This document shows positions 42,459 to 50,629 of a DNA stretch of 64,000 nucleotides, piece by piece. The notes below the pieces were generated by a model. That model did not search any database. It saw only the letters and a list, made by a program, of their open reading frames with translations, and had not been told where the DNA came from. A program made the translations under genes and the position numbers. The number at the start of each line of letters is the position of its first letter. Position 1 is the stretch's first letter. The stretch is taken from NCBI RefSeq assembly GCF_030406325.1, contig NZ_JAUEQY010000039.1:1-64000 (forward strand), written 5' to 3'. Source of the stretch: Actinomadura sp. DC4 (GTDB lineage: Bacteria; Actinomycetota; Actinomycetes; Streptosporangiales; Streptosporangiaceae).

Positions 42459-43435
42459 AGTTCGTCCTGGACGCCGAGCAGCGGCTGTTCGCCGAGACCC
42501 TGCACACGCTGCTGGCCGACGCCGGCACCGCGCCGGCCGTACGCGCGTGGGCGGCCGGGGACGCCAAGCCCGGCCGTGCTCTGTGGTCGGCGCTCGCCGA
42601 CGCCGGCGTGTTCGCGCTCGCCGTTCCGGAGGCGCACGGCGGCGCCGGGACGCTGCCGGTGGAGCTGGTCTGCGCGGCGGAGCAGCTCGGCCGCCACGCC
42701 GTGCCCGGGCCGTACGTGGAGACGCTCGCCGCCGCCGAGCTGCTCGGCCGCCTCGGCGACGTCCCGCTCGCCGCGACATGGCTCCCCCGGATCGCCGCCG
42801 GCGACGCGCTCGTCTCGCTCGCGCTGCCGCCCGCGGTCCCGTACGCGCTGGACGGCGACGTCGCCGACCTGGTGCTGACCGCCGATGACTCCGTACGCGA
42901 GGCGGCGGTGCGCGGCGGCACGCCCTCGCTCGACCCGGCGCGCCGGTTGCTGCCGGTCGTGCCCGGTGAGGCGCTGGCCACCGGGACGGGCGAGGCGACG
43001 GCGGCGGCCTACGACCTCGGCGCGCTGGTGTGCGCGGCGCAGCAGTTCGGGCTGGGCCGTGCGCTGCTGGACGTGTCGGTGGAGTACGCGAAGACGCGGC
43101 GGCAGTTCGGGCGCCCGATCGGGGAGTTCCAGGCGGTCAAGCACCACCTCGCGGGCGTCCTGGTGGAGCTGGAGTTCACCCGCCCGCTCCTCTTCGGCGC
43201 GGCGCTGTCGTACCGCACGCCGGACTTCTCCCGCGACGTGTCCGCCGCCAAGGCCGCCGCGTCGGCCGCCTCCTACACCGCGGCCCGGGTCGCGCTGCAG
43301 GTGCACGGCGCCATCGGCTACACCGACGAGTACGACCCCTCGCTGTGGATACGGAAGGCGCGGGCGCTGTACGCGGCGTGGGGCTCCCCCGCCGTGCACC
43401 GGGCCCGGGTCGTCGACGCGCTGTCCGCCCGATGA
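42455..43435 (+). CDS. Acyl-CoA dehydrogenase partner subunit, FadE32/FadE33 type
   Basis: A 326-residue shortened acyl-CoA dehydrogenase homologue. N-terminal helical domain (KFVLDAEQRLFAETLHTLLA), a reduced mid-domain, and the C-terminal four-helix part with YAKTRRQFGRPIGEFQAVKH (near residue 208) and QVHGAIGYTDEYDPSLWIRK. Such short forms pair with a full subunit, here FadE31 encoded just upstream with overlapping stop and start. Whether it is the FadE32 or FadE33 counterpart cannot be told by eye; only one such gene is present instead of two. Confidence 0.85.
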   Translation: MKFVLDAEQRLFAETLHTLLADAGTAPAVRAWAAGDAKPGRALWSALADAGVFALAVPEAHGGAGTLPVELVCAAEQLGRHAVPGPYVETLAAAELLGRLGDVPLAATWLPRIAAGDALVSLALPPAVPYALDGDVADLVLTADDSVREAAVRGGTPSLDPARRLLPVVPGEALATGTGEATAAAYDLGALVCAAQQFGLGRALLDVSVEYAKTRRQFGRPIGEFQAVKHHLAGVLVELEFTRPLLFGAALSYRTPDFSRDVSAAKAAASAASYTAARVALQVHGAIGYTDEYDPSLWIRKARALYAAWGSPAVHRARVVDALSAR

Positions 43436-44199
43436 GCGCGGCGGCGGACTTCGGCGGCCGCGCCGTCCTGGTCACCGGAGGAACGCGCGGCATCGGGGCG
43501 GCCATCGCGCGGTCCTTCCTGGACGCCGGCGCCGAGGTCGTGGTGTGCGGGCGGCACGACCCCGCCTCGCCGCCGGAGGCGGGCGGCCGCACGGCGCGGT
43601 TCCTGGCCGCCGACATCCGCGACCCGGACGCGGCGGCGGAGCTGGTGGAGCGGGCGGCCGGGCTGATGGGCCGGCTGGACGTACTGGTCAACAACGCCGG
43701 CGGCTCACCGGACGCGGACGCGGCGACGGTCTCACCCCGGTTCGTCCAGGGGGTCGTACGGCTGAACCTGCTCGCCCCGTTCTACGTCGCGCAGCCCGCC
43801 AACAAGATCATGCAGGGCCAGCCGGACGGCGGGGTGATCATCAACATCGGCAGCGTCTCGGGCGAGGACCCGCAGCCGGGCACCGCCTTCTACAGCGCCG
43901 CCAAGGCGGGCCTCCTGGCCCTGACCCGTGCCCTGGCGCTGGAGTGGTCCCCGAAGGTGCGGATCAACCACGTCACCGTCGGCCCGGTACGGACCGAGGA
44001 CGCCGCGGCCCGCTACGGCGAGGACGGCGGCCAGGCGATCGGCGACGTCATCGCGATGGGCCGGCTGGCCGACCCGCAGGACGTCGCCAATGCCTGCCTC
44101 TATCTGGCCGGCGGCCTGGCGTCGTACGTGACCGGCGCGGACCTCGCCGTCCACGGAGGCGGCGAGGTCCCGGCGCGTTACGTCGCGACTCGGAACTGA
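43432..44199 (+). CDS. SDR-family dehydrogenase of the fadE31 operon
   Basis: A 255-residue classical SDR: LVTGGTRGIGAAIARSFLDA (NAD(P) loop), VNNAGGSPDADAATVS, IGSVSGEDPQPGTAFYSAAK (Ser, Tyr, Lys), and an extended C-terminus GADLAVHGGGEVPARY. ATG overlaps the preceding stop, so it belongs to the fadE31 transcript and is likely under KstR2. Similar SDRs (for example Rv3549c) occur in the mycobacterial KstR2 regulon, but I cannot assign orthology. Its 3' end overlaps the convergent MaoC gene by 22 bases. Confidence 0.8.
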   Translation: MSAAADFGGRAVLVTGGTRGIGAAIARSFLDAGAEVVVCGRHDPASPPEAGGRTARFLAADIRDPDAAAELVERAAGLMGRLDVLVNNAGGSPDADAATVSPRFVQGVVRLNLLAPFYVAQPANKIMQGQPDGGVIINIGSVSGEDPQPGTAFYSAAKAGLLALTRALALEWSPKVRINHVTVGPVRTEDAAARYGEDGGQAIGDVIAMGRLADPQDVANACLYLAGGLASYVTGADLAVHGGGEVPARYVATRN

Positions 44200-44999
44200 G
44201 CCCGGCCGTCCGTGAGCACGGTCGTCCCGTCGACGGCCGCCTCGAACAGCAGGGCGTCTTCTTCGTGCCAGCCGCTCACCCGGAGCCGGTCGCCGGGGAA
44301 CACCGGCGCGGCGAACCGCCCGTCCAGCGCCACCAGGTCGGCCGGGTGCGCCCCGATCTCACCGGCCAGCGGGAGCGTGACCGCGGCCAGCGTGCACAAA
44401 CCGTGCAGGATCGGGCGGGGCATCCCGGCGGCCCGCGCGGCCTCCGGGTCGATGTGCAGGTGGTGACGGTCGCCGAGCAGCCGGTACAGCGCGGCCTGGC
44501 CGGGCGCGGTGGCCACGTCGAACTCCAGGTCGGGCGGGCCGTCCGGCCTACGCCGCGCCGAGGGGCCGCGCTCGCCGCCGAAACCGCCGTGGCCGGGGGC
44601 GAACAGCGACCAGGTGGCCTCGAAGTACGCGCATTCCACGACGACCTCGAAGATCGCCGCGCTGCCCTTGTCCCAGACCTCCCCCACGCGGGCGGTCAGC
44701 TCCAGCTCGCCCTCCCGCGGCAGCGGCGCGCGCACCCGGAGCCGCTGCGACCCGTGGACCGCGGTCGCGACGTCGAAGGCGCCGGCCGAGCCGAGGACGT
44801 CCGGAGCCCACTGCGCGCACGTGAGCGCGAACGTGGGCAGCACCCGCAGCCGCTCCTCGAACACCAGGTCCAGGTCGGCCGCCGCCGCGCCGACGGCGAG
44901 CGCGTACAGGATCGCGTCGCGGTCGTCGTAGCGGACCGTACGGGTCCCGAGGTCGCGGTGGCGCCACCGTGCCGCGCTCGCCGGTTCACGCAGATCCAT
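44178..44999 (-). CDS. Double hot-dog (R)-enoyl-CoA hydratase, MaoC/HSD4-like
   Basis: A 273-residue protein with two hot-dog domains. The first (DAILYALAVGAAAADLDLVF, ERLRVLPTFALT) lacks the active site. The second carries the hydratase-2 motif in GDRHHLHIDPEAARAAGMPR followed by PILHGLCTLA (near residue 185). The layout matches the eukaryotic multifunctional-enzyme hydratase domain and mycobacterial Rv3538-type proteins of steroid side-chain degradation. ATG at 44999; it follows the FadD17-like gene by 10 bases, so ligase and hydratase are co-transcribed. Substrate may be a steroid side-chain enoyl-CoA. Confidence 0.85.
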   Translation of the reverse strand: MDLREPASAARWRHRDLGTRTVRYDDRDAILYALAVGAAAADLDLVFEERLRVLPTFALTCAQWAPDVLGSAGAFDVATAVHGSQRLRVRAPLPREGELELTARVGEVWDKGSAAIFEVVVECAYFEATWSLFAPGHGGFGGERGPSARRRPDGPPDLEFDVATAPGQAALYRLLGDRHHLHIDPEAARAAGMPRPILHGLCTLAAVTLPLAGEIGAHPADLVALDGRFAAPVFPGDRLRVSGWHEEDALLFEAAVDGTTVLTDGRAQFRVAT

Positions 45000-45009
45000 G
45001 GACGCCCTT

Positions 45010-46665
45010 TCAGGGGAGGAAGCGGTGGCGGCCGTTCGCGGCGAACTCCTCGCGCAGCGCCGCCTTGTCTTCGGGGGTCATCAGCGCGTACTCGGGCGCG
45101 CCGCGGCCGGCCCAGCGGTACACCGGGTCGGTGGTGCGCCAGCCCTCGACCTGCACCTGGCTGCGGCCGACCTTGCCCGAGCCGGTGGTGGGCAGGGCGT
45201 GGGAGACGCGTACGAAGCGCGGGGCGCCCTTGGTGCCGAGGTCGGCCTGGCGGGCCAGGAAGGCCGCCAGGCCGAGGTCGTCGAAACCGGTGCCCTCCGG
45301 CACCTCGATCGCCGCCATCACCTGGTCGCCCGACCGGGGGTCGGGCACGCCGAACGCGACGGCGTCGATGACCTTCGGGTGCCGGCGCAGCGCCGCCTGG
45401 GTCGGCAGCGCGGAGATGTTCTCTGAGTCCACCCGGATCCAGTCGCCCGAGCGGCCCGCGAAGTACAGGAAACCGGCGGTGTCGACGTAGCCGAGGTCGC
45501 CGGTCCAGTACCAGCCGTGCCGGACCCGCTCGGCGTCGGCCTCGGGGTTGTCGTAGTAGCCCTCGAACCGGGCCGCGCCCTCGACGTCGACGATCTCGCC
45601 GACGGCCTCCTCGGCGTTGGCCACCCGGCCGTGCTCGTCCAGGACCGCGCGGGCGCAGGTCTCCCGCGTCCGCGGGTCGACGATCCGCACGCCCTCGCGC
45701 GCGGGACGGCCGAGCGCGGCGGGCGGGGTGTCCTGCGGCCGTACGATCATGCCCGCGCTCTCGCTGGAGCCGTACCCCTCCATCAGCCGGCAGCCGAAAC
45801 GGCGCTCGAACGCGGCCTGGTCCTCCGGGGAGGCCTCGGTGCCGAACGCGTGGGTGAGCGGGTTGTCGCCGTCGCCGGGCCGCTCCGGCGTCGCCAGGAC
45901 GTAGGCGACGGCCTTGCCGACATAGGAGAAGAACGTCGCGCCGAAGTAACGTACGTCCGGCAGGAAGCCCGTCGCGGAGAAGCGCGGGGTGAGCGCGACG
46001 GTCGCCCCGGCGACCAGCGCCGGCGCCCACAGCGCCATCAGCGCGTTGCCGTGGAACAGCGGCATCGGGCAATAGCAGACGTCGTCGCGCGTGACGTCGT
46101 ACTTGGCGCTCATGACGTGCGCGCGGTCGGCGAGCCTGCCCTGTGAGCACCGGGCCGCCTTGGACGCGCCCGTGGTCCCGGAGGTGAACAGCAGCAGCAT
46201 CTGCGTGGCCGCCGTGATCGAGGGGTCGCGTACGGGCTCGCCCGCGTGCCCGGCGACCCGCGCGGCGTAGGCGTCGTCGTCCACGAGCAGGAACCGGCCG
46301 GGCGGGACGCCGACGTCCAGCCCGTCCAGCAGCGCCAGCCCGGGCCGGTCGGTGACCAGAAGCTGGAGGTCGGTGTGGCGTACCTCCTGTTCGAGGTTCG
46401 CGCCGCGCCGGGTGGAGTTGACGCCGACGACCGTGGCACCGCCGAGGGCCGCCGCGCCGAGCCAGAAGACGTACTCGGCGACGTTGTCGAGCAGGACGCC
46501 GACGTGGAACGGGCCGTCCCGGCGCAGCTCCGCCGCCAGCGAGGCGCGCGCCGCGCTCTCGCGTACGACCTCGTCCCACGTCCAGTCCCGCTCGCGGGTC
46601 CGCAGCCCCGGCCGCCCGTCGCCGAGCCGGTCGAGCAGCAGATCCGCGATGGTGTCGTGCGTCAT
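45010..46665 (-). CDS. Acyl-CoA synthetase, FadD17-like
   Basis: A 551-residue AMP-forming ligase. ATP motif [20 protein letters not shown] (near residue 157), YCPMPLFHGNALMALWAPAL, adenine motif EGYGSSESAGM (near 293), and YWTGDLGYVDTAGFLYFAGR then GDWIRVDSENI. The C-terminal catalytic Lys is in TTGSGKVGRSQ. The shape and VGVLLDNVAEYVFWLGAAAL recall FadD17, a KstR-regulon ligase that activates steroid side-chain acids. It carries the TCCCG-type box 44 bases upstream, linking it to the ring A/B genes rather than KstR2. Substrate not readable. Confidence 0.75.
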   Translation of the reverse strand: MTHDTIADLLLDRLGDGRPGLRTRERDWTWDEVVRESAARASLAAELRRDGPFHVGVLLDNVAEYVFWLGAAALGGATVVGVNSTRRGANLEQEVRHTDLQLLVTDRPGLALLDGLDVGVPPGRFLLVDDDAYAARVAGHAGEPVRDPSITAATQMLLLFTSGTTGASKAARCSQGRLADRAHVMSAKYDVTRDDVCYCPMPLFHGNALMALWAPALVAGATVALTPRFSATGFLPDVRYFGATFFSYVGKAVAYVLATPERPGDGDNPLTHAFGTEASPEDQAAFERRFGCRLMEGYGSSESAGMIVRPQDTPPAALGRPAREGVRIVDPRTRETCARAVLDEHGRVANAEEAVGEIVDVEGAARFEGYYDNPEADAERVRHGWYWTGDLGYVDTAGFLYFAGRSGDWIRVDSENISALPTQAALRRHPKVIDAVAFGVPDPRSGDQVMAAIEVPEGTGFDDLGLAAFLARQADLGTKGAPRFVRVSHALPTTGSGKVGRSQVQVEGWRTTDPVYRWAGRGAPEYALMTPEDKAALREEFAANGRHRFLP

Positions 46666-46708
46666 GGTCGCCGACGCTAGCCAGGCGCACGCCCTTACGG
46701 CCGCAGCG

Positions 46709-46723
46709 TCCCGCTGACCGGGA
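46709..46723. promoter_or_regulatory. TCCCG-type palindrome upstream of the fadD17-like gene
   Basis: TCCCGCTGACCGGGA, the most symmetric copy (arms TCCCG/CGGGA). It lies 44 bases before the FadD start and just inside the 37 bases after the LamG gene stop, hence between two same-strand genes. Confidence 0.6.
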
Positions 46724-46729
46724 AACCGC

Positions 46730-47692
46730 TCAGCGCCGTCGCTCCACCGCCCGGTGGTACTGCCGCCACACCTCCCCCGGCGTCACGACGCGATCGAGGA
46801 ACATCAGGGCGTCCATGCGGCAGTCGCACGGGTTCTTCTCCTCGGTGTTCTGCGGGAAGCTGCCCCCGATCTTGATGCCACGGGGGTCGGTCGCCGAGGT
46901 GAGGTCGGGCTCCGGCGGCCCGGCGACGGCCCACGGGTCGCCGGGCAGCACGTACGAGCCCGCCAGCGGCCTCCCGTTCTTGTACAGCCGCATGGTCCCG
47001 TCGTCGAAGTCGAACGTCGCGGCCAGGAAGACCCACGTGTCCGGCGGCAGCACGCTCTGCCAGTCGCCGTCCGCGGCGAAGGTCTGGGAGCTGCCGGTGT
47101 CGATGCGCCGGCCGAGGGCGACCACGCGCAGCTCCCCCGACACGCTGATCACTTCGAGCAGCGCCCGTACGTTGTGGCCCTGGGAGTCGCCGCTGAGGAG
47201 GCCCGCCAGGCCGACCGCGTCGTAGTGGTCGGACGGGTCCGGGGTGGTGGTGTTCAGGCCCGGGTTCGGGCCGGTCGTCTTGAACCACCCCATGATCGAG
47301 GCTTCCCGCACGCCGTTGAAGGCGTGCAGGCCGGGCACGCCGGTCGCCGAGTAGACGCCGGCCTTCCAGTCGTCGTTGCCGGTGACCGCGGGGGCGACCT
47401 GACGCGTCTGGATCGAGTGGCGGCCGCCCGGGAACGCGGCGTCGCGCACGCGCATCGCGGCGCCGCCGTTGACGAGGCCGATGTCCGTGCCCGACCGGCC
47501 CTGGTCCCGCTCGACTGCGGGATCGCCCGGGGCCGGGTGCTCGAAGTCGTAGTAGGCGACGAGGTTCGGTCTCAGGGCGGGCGGCACCGCCGGTCCGGGG
47601 TGCGCCTGCGCGGCCGCCGGGGTCAGCGGCGCGCACACCAGCGCGAACGCGAGAGCCGTACGCCGCCACCGGCGGCCGGGGCAGGAGCGCAT
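46730..47692 (-). CDS. Secreted LamG/concanavalin A-like domain protein
   Basis: A 320-residue exported protein. Signal peptide with basic start ([20 protein letters not shown], cut near AAAQA). The rest is one jelly-roll domain: LVAYYDFEHP (first strand, near residue 47), EASIMGWFKTTG, WVFLAATFDFDDGTMRLYKN (near 225) and MDALMFLDRVVTPGEVWRQY (last strand). LamG domains bind carbohydrates or matrix; no catalytic motif is seen. It follows the PQQ-type dehydrogenase by 12 bases and is likely co-transcribed under the LacI-type operator. Confidence 0.8.
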   Translation of the reverse strand: MRSCPGRRWRRTALAFALVCAPLTPAAAQAHPGPAVPPALRPNLVAYYDFEHPAPGDPAVERDQGRSGTDIGLVNGGAAMRVRDAAFPGGRHSIQTRQVAPAVTGNDDWKAGVYSATGVPGLHAFNGVREASIMGWFKTTGPNPGLNTTTPDPSDHYDAVGLAGLLSGDSQGHNVRALLEVISVSGELRVVALGRRIDTGSSQTFAADGDWQSVLPPDTWVFLAATFDFDDGTMRLYKNGRPLAGSYVLPGDPWAVAGPPEPDLTSATDPRGIKIGGSFPQNTEEKNPCDCRMDALMFLDRVVTPGEVWRQYHRAVERRR

Positions 47693-47704
47693 GTCTCTCC
47701 CCGA

Positions 47705-49777
47705 TCAGCCGGTCGCGGCGGTGCCGGTGACCGTGAGGTGGCGCACCCGCCCGATGTTGTCGAACGACCCGAACCCGACCCGCCCGGACGTGAACGTCCT
47801 GTCGACGGCCGTCATCAACGGGTTCCTGGAGTGGTCGAGGTACACCGCGATCTCACCGGTGTCGGCGTGGCGGACGACCTGGACGTGATGCCACTTCGTG
47901 TCGGTGATGGCGGGCGGCGCGCCCCGCGAGCGGACCGCGTCCCACTGGTCCTCGATCCGGAGCCGGTCGGCGTCGTTCACGACGAAGACGCCGTTGTGCG
48001 GGTAGATCGAATTGTCCTGCGACAGATGGGCGTAGTAGAAGTGCGTGTCGGACTGGTAGCCGAACACGATGATCACGTCACGGTTACTGACGTCCGTGGG
48101 GGTGTCGATCCGCACGTCGGCGTCGATCCGTTCGGTGCCGTACGCGGGGCCCTTCGTCAGCACTGCGTACTCAAACGGGCGGCGCGGGCCGGGGCGTTCG
48201 ACGCCGGCCTCGGCCAGGATCACCTGGCCGTTCTCGAACCTCCACTTCGGCGGGGTGACCGGGGCCCAGTTCGCCGCGGTCGCCGTGCCGGAGACGTGGG
48301 TACGGCCGACCGGGCCGGCGGCGAAGTGACGCGTGCCGACGACCTTCCAGATCTTGCCGTTCGCCTTCGAGATGAGGTAAAGCTCGCCCTTGCTGTCACG
48401 GCCGAAGCGCAGGTCGACCCGGGTGTCCCCGGCCAGCTGCCGCATCGTCACGCGCTTGCCGGTCCGATCGAAGACCATGAGCTTGTGGATCGGGGCGCGC
48501 GGGGCGCCGCGGCGCATCTCCCGCTCGTTGGTGTAGAACACGCTGCCGTCGACGAGGTCGCCGAAGACGTACTTGCCGTAGAGCTCGGGCAGCTTGTGGC
48601 CGCGGTAGACGTAGCCGCCGGAGATCGCGCGACCGATGTCGGCGTCGCAGGTCCAGTCCGGCGGCGGGTCGTGGTCGTAGGCGGCCACCGGGTAGTCGTA
48701 GTGGTACTGCGCGTCGTCGGCGGGCAGCGGGTACAGGTTGCACCGGTCGGCCTTGTCGAAGACGAACGGCCCTTCCCGGTTCGGCCAGCCGAGGTTGTCG
48801 CCCGCGCGTACGTCCCACACGCCCTCGATGGCGTGCTCGCCGATGTGCCCCAGGAACAACCGGTGCGCCCCTCCGGTGTCCCAGCTGAAGCGGTGCGGGT
48901 CGCGCATGCCGTACGCGTAGATCTCGCCGATGTGACCGGGCTGACCCACGAACGGGTTCGAGGCCGGGACGCCGTACCTGCCGTTGGCGCTGTTCGTGCC
49001 GTGCGGGTCGATCCGCAGGATCTTCCCCTGCGGGATGGCGAGGTTCTGGGGGTCGGTGTTGCCCGCCGCCTGTCCCTGGCCGCCGTCTCCGGCGGCGATG
49101 TAGAGCAGACCGTAGTCCGCGTCGCCGCGCTCGGCGTTCGGGTTGAAGCCGATCTCCTGGATGCCGTGGATCTGGCCGGCGAACCCGAGCCGCAGGACCT
49201 CGCGCCGGGTTCCGTGGAAGGTGCTCGCGGCGGGGTCGTCCGCCGTCCACTCGTCGATGACGCCGTGGTAGATCGTGTTCGGCTGGGGCGTCAGGTCCGG
49301 GACCTTCGTGGTCATGGAGGCCAGCTCGGTATGGACCGTGTAGAACTTGCCGTTCCGCTTGTAGCCGGGGTCGAAGGCCACGATGCCGAAGCCCTGCCCG
49401 AGGCCGCGGCCGGAGAAGAACTGCGGGGCGAACGTGGCGCCGACGTCGAGGTACTCCTGCGGAGTGCCGTGATCGAGGAGGTACATCTTGCCGTTGAGGT
49501 CGGGCACGTACATGCGTCCCGAGCCGTCCGGGATCTCACCGATGTAGTTGATCCTGGCCCAGCGCATCAGCCGGGGGTCGACCGGCGCGGGGGTCGGCTC
49601 CGACTTGGGGAACGAGGCGAACTCCTGGACCGTGAGCCCTAAGTCGGAGGTGATCGGGCTCTCCGGGATCGGATCGGTGATCGGCTGACCGGCCGCTCTC
49701 GCCGCCGGCCGCGGCACTGCGACCAGTGCCGCGAGCACGGCGACGATGGTCAGCAGGCACCGAAGGGACTTCGTCAT
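47705..49777 (-). CDS. Secreted PQQ-type sugar dehydrogenase with C-terminal jelly-roll domain
   Basis: A 690-residue exported protein. Signal peptide LRCLLTIVAVLAALVAVPRP. A six-bladed propeller of the glucose/sorbosone dehydrogenase family spans about residues 60-480 (GLGQGFGIVAFDPGY, LYIAAGDGGQGQAAGNTDPQ, IYAYGMRDPHRFSWD, GHIGEHAIEGVWDV, SGGYVYRG, YVFGDLVDGSVFYTN). A C-terminal domain (about 510-690) resembles DUF1080/LamG (KWHHVQVVRHADTGEIAVYL). Probably oxidises or binds sugars in the cell envelope; the PQQ residues cannot be verified by eye. ATG at 49777 chosen over the non-ATG start three codons upstream. Confidence 0.82.
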   Translation of the reverse strand: MTKSLRCLLTIVAVLAALVAVPRPAARAAGQPITDPIPESPITSDLGLTVQEFASFPKSEPTPAPVDPRLMRWARINYIGEIPDGSGRMYVPDLNGKMYLLDHGTPQEYLDVGATFAPQFFSGRGLGQGFGIVAFDPGYKRNGKFYTVHTELASMTTKVPDLTPQPNTIYHGVIDEWTADDPAASTFHGTRREVLRLGFAGQIHGIQEIGFNPNAERGDADYGLLYIAAGDGGQGQAAGNTDPQNLAIPQGKILRIDPHGTNSANGRYGVPASNPFVGQPGHIGEIYAYGMRDPHRFSWDTGGAHRLFLGHIGEHAIEGVWDVRAGDNLGWPNREGPFVFDKADRCNLYPLPADDAQYHYDYPVAAYDHDPPPDWTCDADIGRAISGGYVYRGHKLPELYGKYVFGDLVDGSVFYTNEREMRRGAPRAPIHKLMVFDRTGKRVTMRQLAGDTRVDLRFGRDSKGELYLISKANGKIWKVVGTRHFAAGPVGRTHVSGTATAANWAPVTPPKWRFENGQVILAEAGVERPGPRRPFEYAVLTKGPAYGTERIDADVRIDTPTDVSNRDVIIVFGYQSDTHFYYAHLSQDNSIYPHNGVFVVNDADRLRIEDQWDAVRSRGAPPAITDTKWHHVQVVRHADTGEIAVYLDHSRNPLMTAVDRTFTSGRVGFGSFDNIGRVRHLTVTGTAATG

Positions 49778-49799
49778 CTCTGCCACCCGGGGGGTTGCT

Positions 49800-49815
49800 G
49801 GGAAAGCGCTTTCCC
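49800..49815. promoter_or_regulatory. LacI-family operator (perfect palindrome)
   Basis: GGGAAAGCGCTTTCCC, a perfect 16-base palindrome with the central CG of LacI/GalR-family operators, 22 bases before the dehydrogenase start. No LacI-type gene is in the window, so the regulator acts from elsewhere. Confidence 0.75.
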
Positions 49816-49867
49816 GAACGTAAGAGACGATCTAGGAGGCGTCAAGGATCAAAATCGTGCGCGCCGG

Positions 49868-50506
49868 TCACTCCGGCCACGGAGAGTTGAGAATGATCTC
49901 GACGAAGTCCTGACGGGTGAAACCGGGGACGAAGTGCGCGAGGACGTCGTCGTTCATGGTCCCGAACGTGGTGTCCGGGCGGTCCTTCATGCCTTCGGTG
50001 AAGGCCCGCAGGATGTTCTGCTTGAAGTCCGGCCGCTCGTGCGCGGCGGTGACCGCCGCGACGTCCCGGTCCTCGATCTCCTCCAGCTCGAAGCCGAGCA
50101 CGTCGGTCTCGACGCCGGCGGTGACGAGGGCGACCTCGGGCCCGAGGTGTTCGGGCACGCCGGGCGTGGTGTGCAGGGCGATGCCCAGCCAGACGGCGCG
50201 GGCCTCGGCCTCCGTACGGCCGTGCCGTAGCAGGAAGTCACGGGCCAGGTCGGCGCCGTCGATCTCGAACCGCTGGTCCGTACGGCGGTAACGTTCGGTG
50301 AGGCCCAGGTCGTGGAACATCGCGCCGACGTAGAGCAGTTCGGGGTCGGCGTGGAGGCCTCGGTGGCGGCCCTTGAGGCTGCCGAAGAGGAACACGCGGC
50401 GGGAGTGGTCGAACAGCACGGGCGTGGCCGCCTCGCGTACGAGCTCGGTGGCCTCGCGGGCCAGCGGGGTGTCGGGGATCGCGATCCCGGCGATGGTCTG
50501 GGTCAT
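49868..50506 (-). CDS. HD-domain phosphohydrolase-like protein (cyanamide hydratase-like)
   Basis: A 212-residue HD-fold protein. VLFDHSRRVFLFGSLKGRHR contributes the first His, YVGAMFHDLGLTERYR the His-Asp pair (near residue 78), and WLGIALHTTPGVPEHLGPEV the distal His. Such proteins are often annotated as cyanamide hydratase-like; the true substrate is usually unknown. It diverges from a GlxA-type regulator, a common pairing in actinomycetes, suggesting the regulator controls it. ATG at 50506. Confidence 0.82.
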   Translation of the reverse strand: MTQTIAGIAIPDTPLAREATELVREAATPVLFDHSRRVFLFGSLKGRHRGLHADPELLYVGAMFHDLGLTERYRRTDQRFEIDGADLARDFLLRHGRTEAEARAVWLGIALHTTPGVPEHLGPEVALVTAGVETDVLGFELEEIEDRDVAAVTAAHERPDFKQNILRAFTEGMKDRPDTTFGTMNDDVLAHFVPGFTRQDFVEIILNSPWPE

Positions 50507-50594
50507 CGGTCGTCTCCGTTGGTGTGGTCGGTCGTTGCGGGCCTGTTCCCAGCCTGGCGACGGCGGCCGTTCGCCGCCCCCCGCCGACGGCCAG

Positions 50595-50609
50595 GTTTCG
50601 CACGGAAAC
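50595..50609. promoter_or_regulatory. Inverted repeat before the GlxA-type regulator
   Basis: GTTTC-GCACG-GAAAC, five-base arms with five-base spacer, 20 bases before the regulator start and 89 from the divergent HD gene. Possible autoregulatory site. Confidence 0.4.
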
Positions 50610-50629
50610 GGACACGAAAGGAGCGCGCA

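Noticed and set aside
9086-46729. Canonical KstR operators (TnnAACnnGTTnnA)
   Set aside because: Looked for in the promoters of the ring A/B genes; none seen by eye.
46754-49642. Long plus-strand open frame opposite the LamG and sugar dehydrogenase genes
   Set aside because: Antisense artefact of GC-biased codons; no domain, and the minus-strand products have signal peptides and conserved folds.
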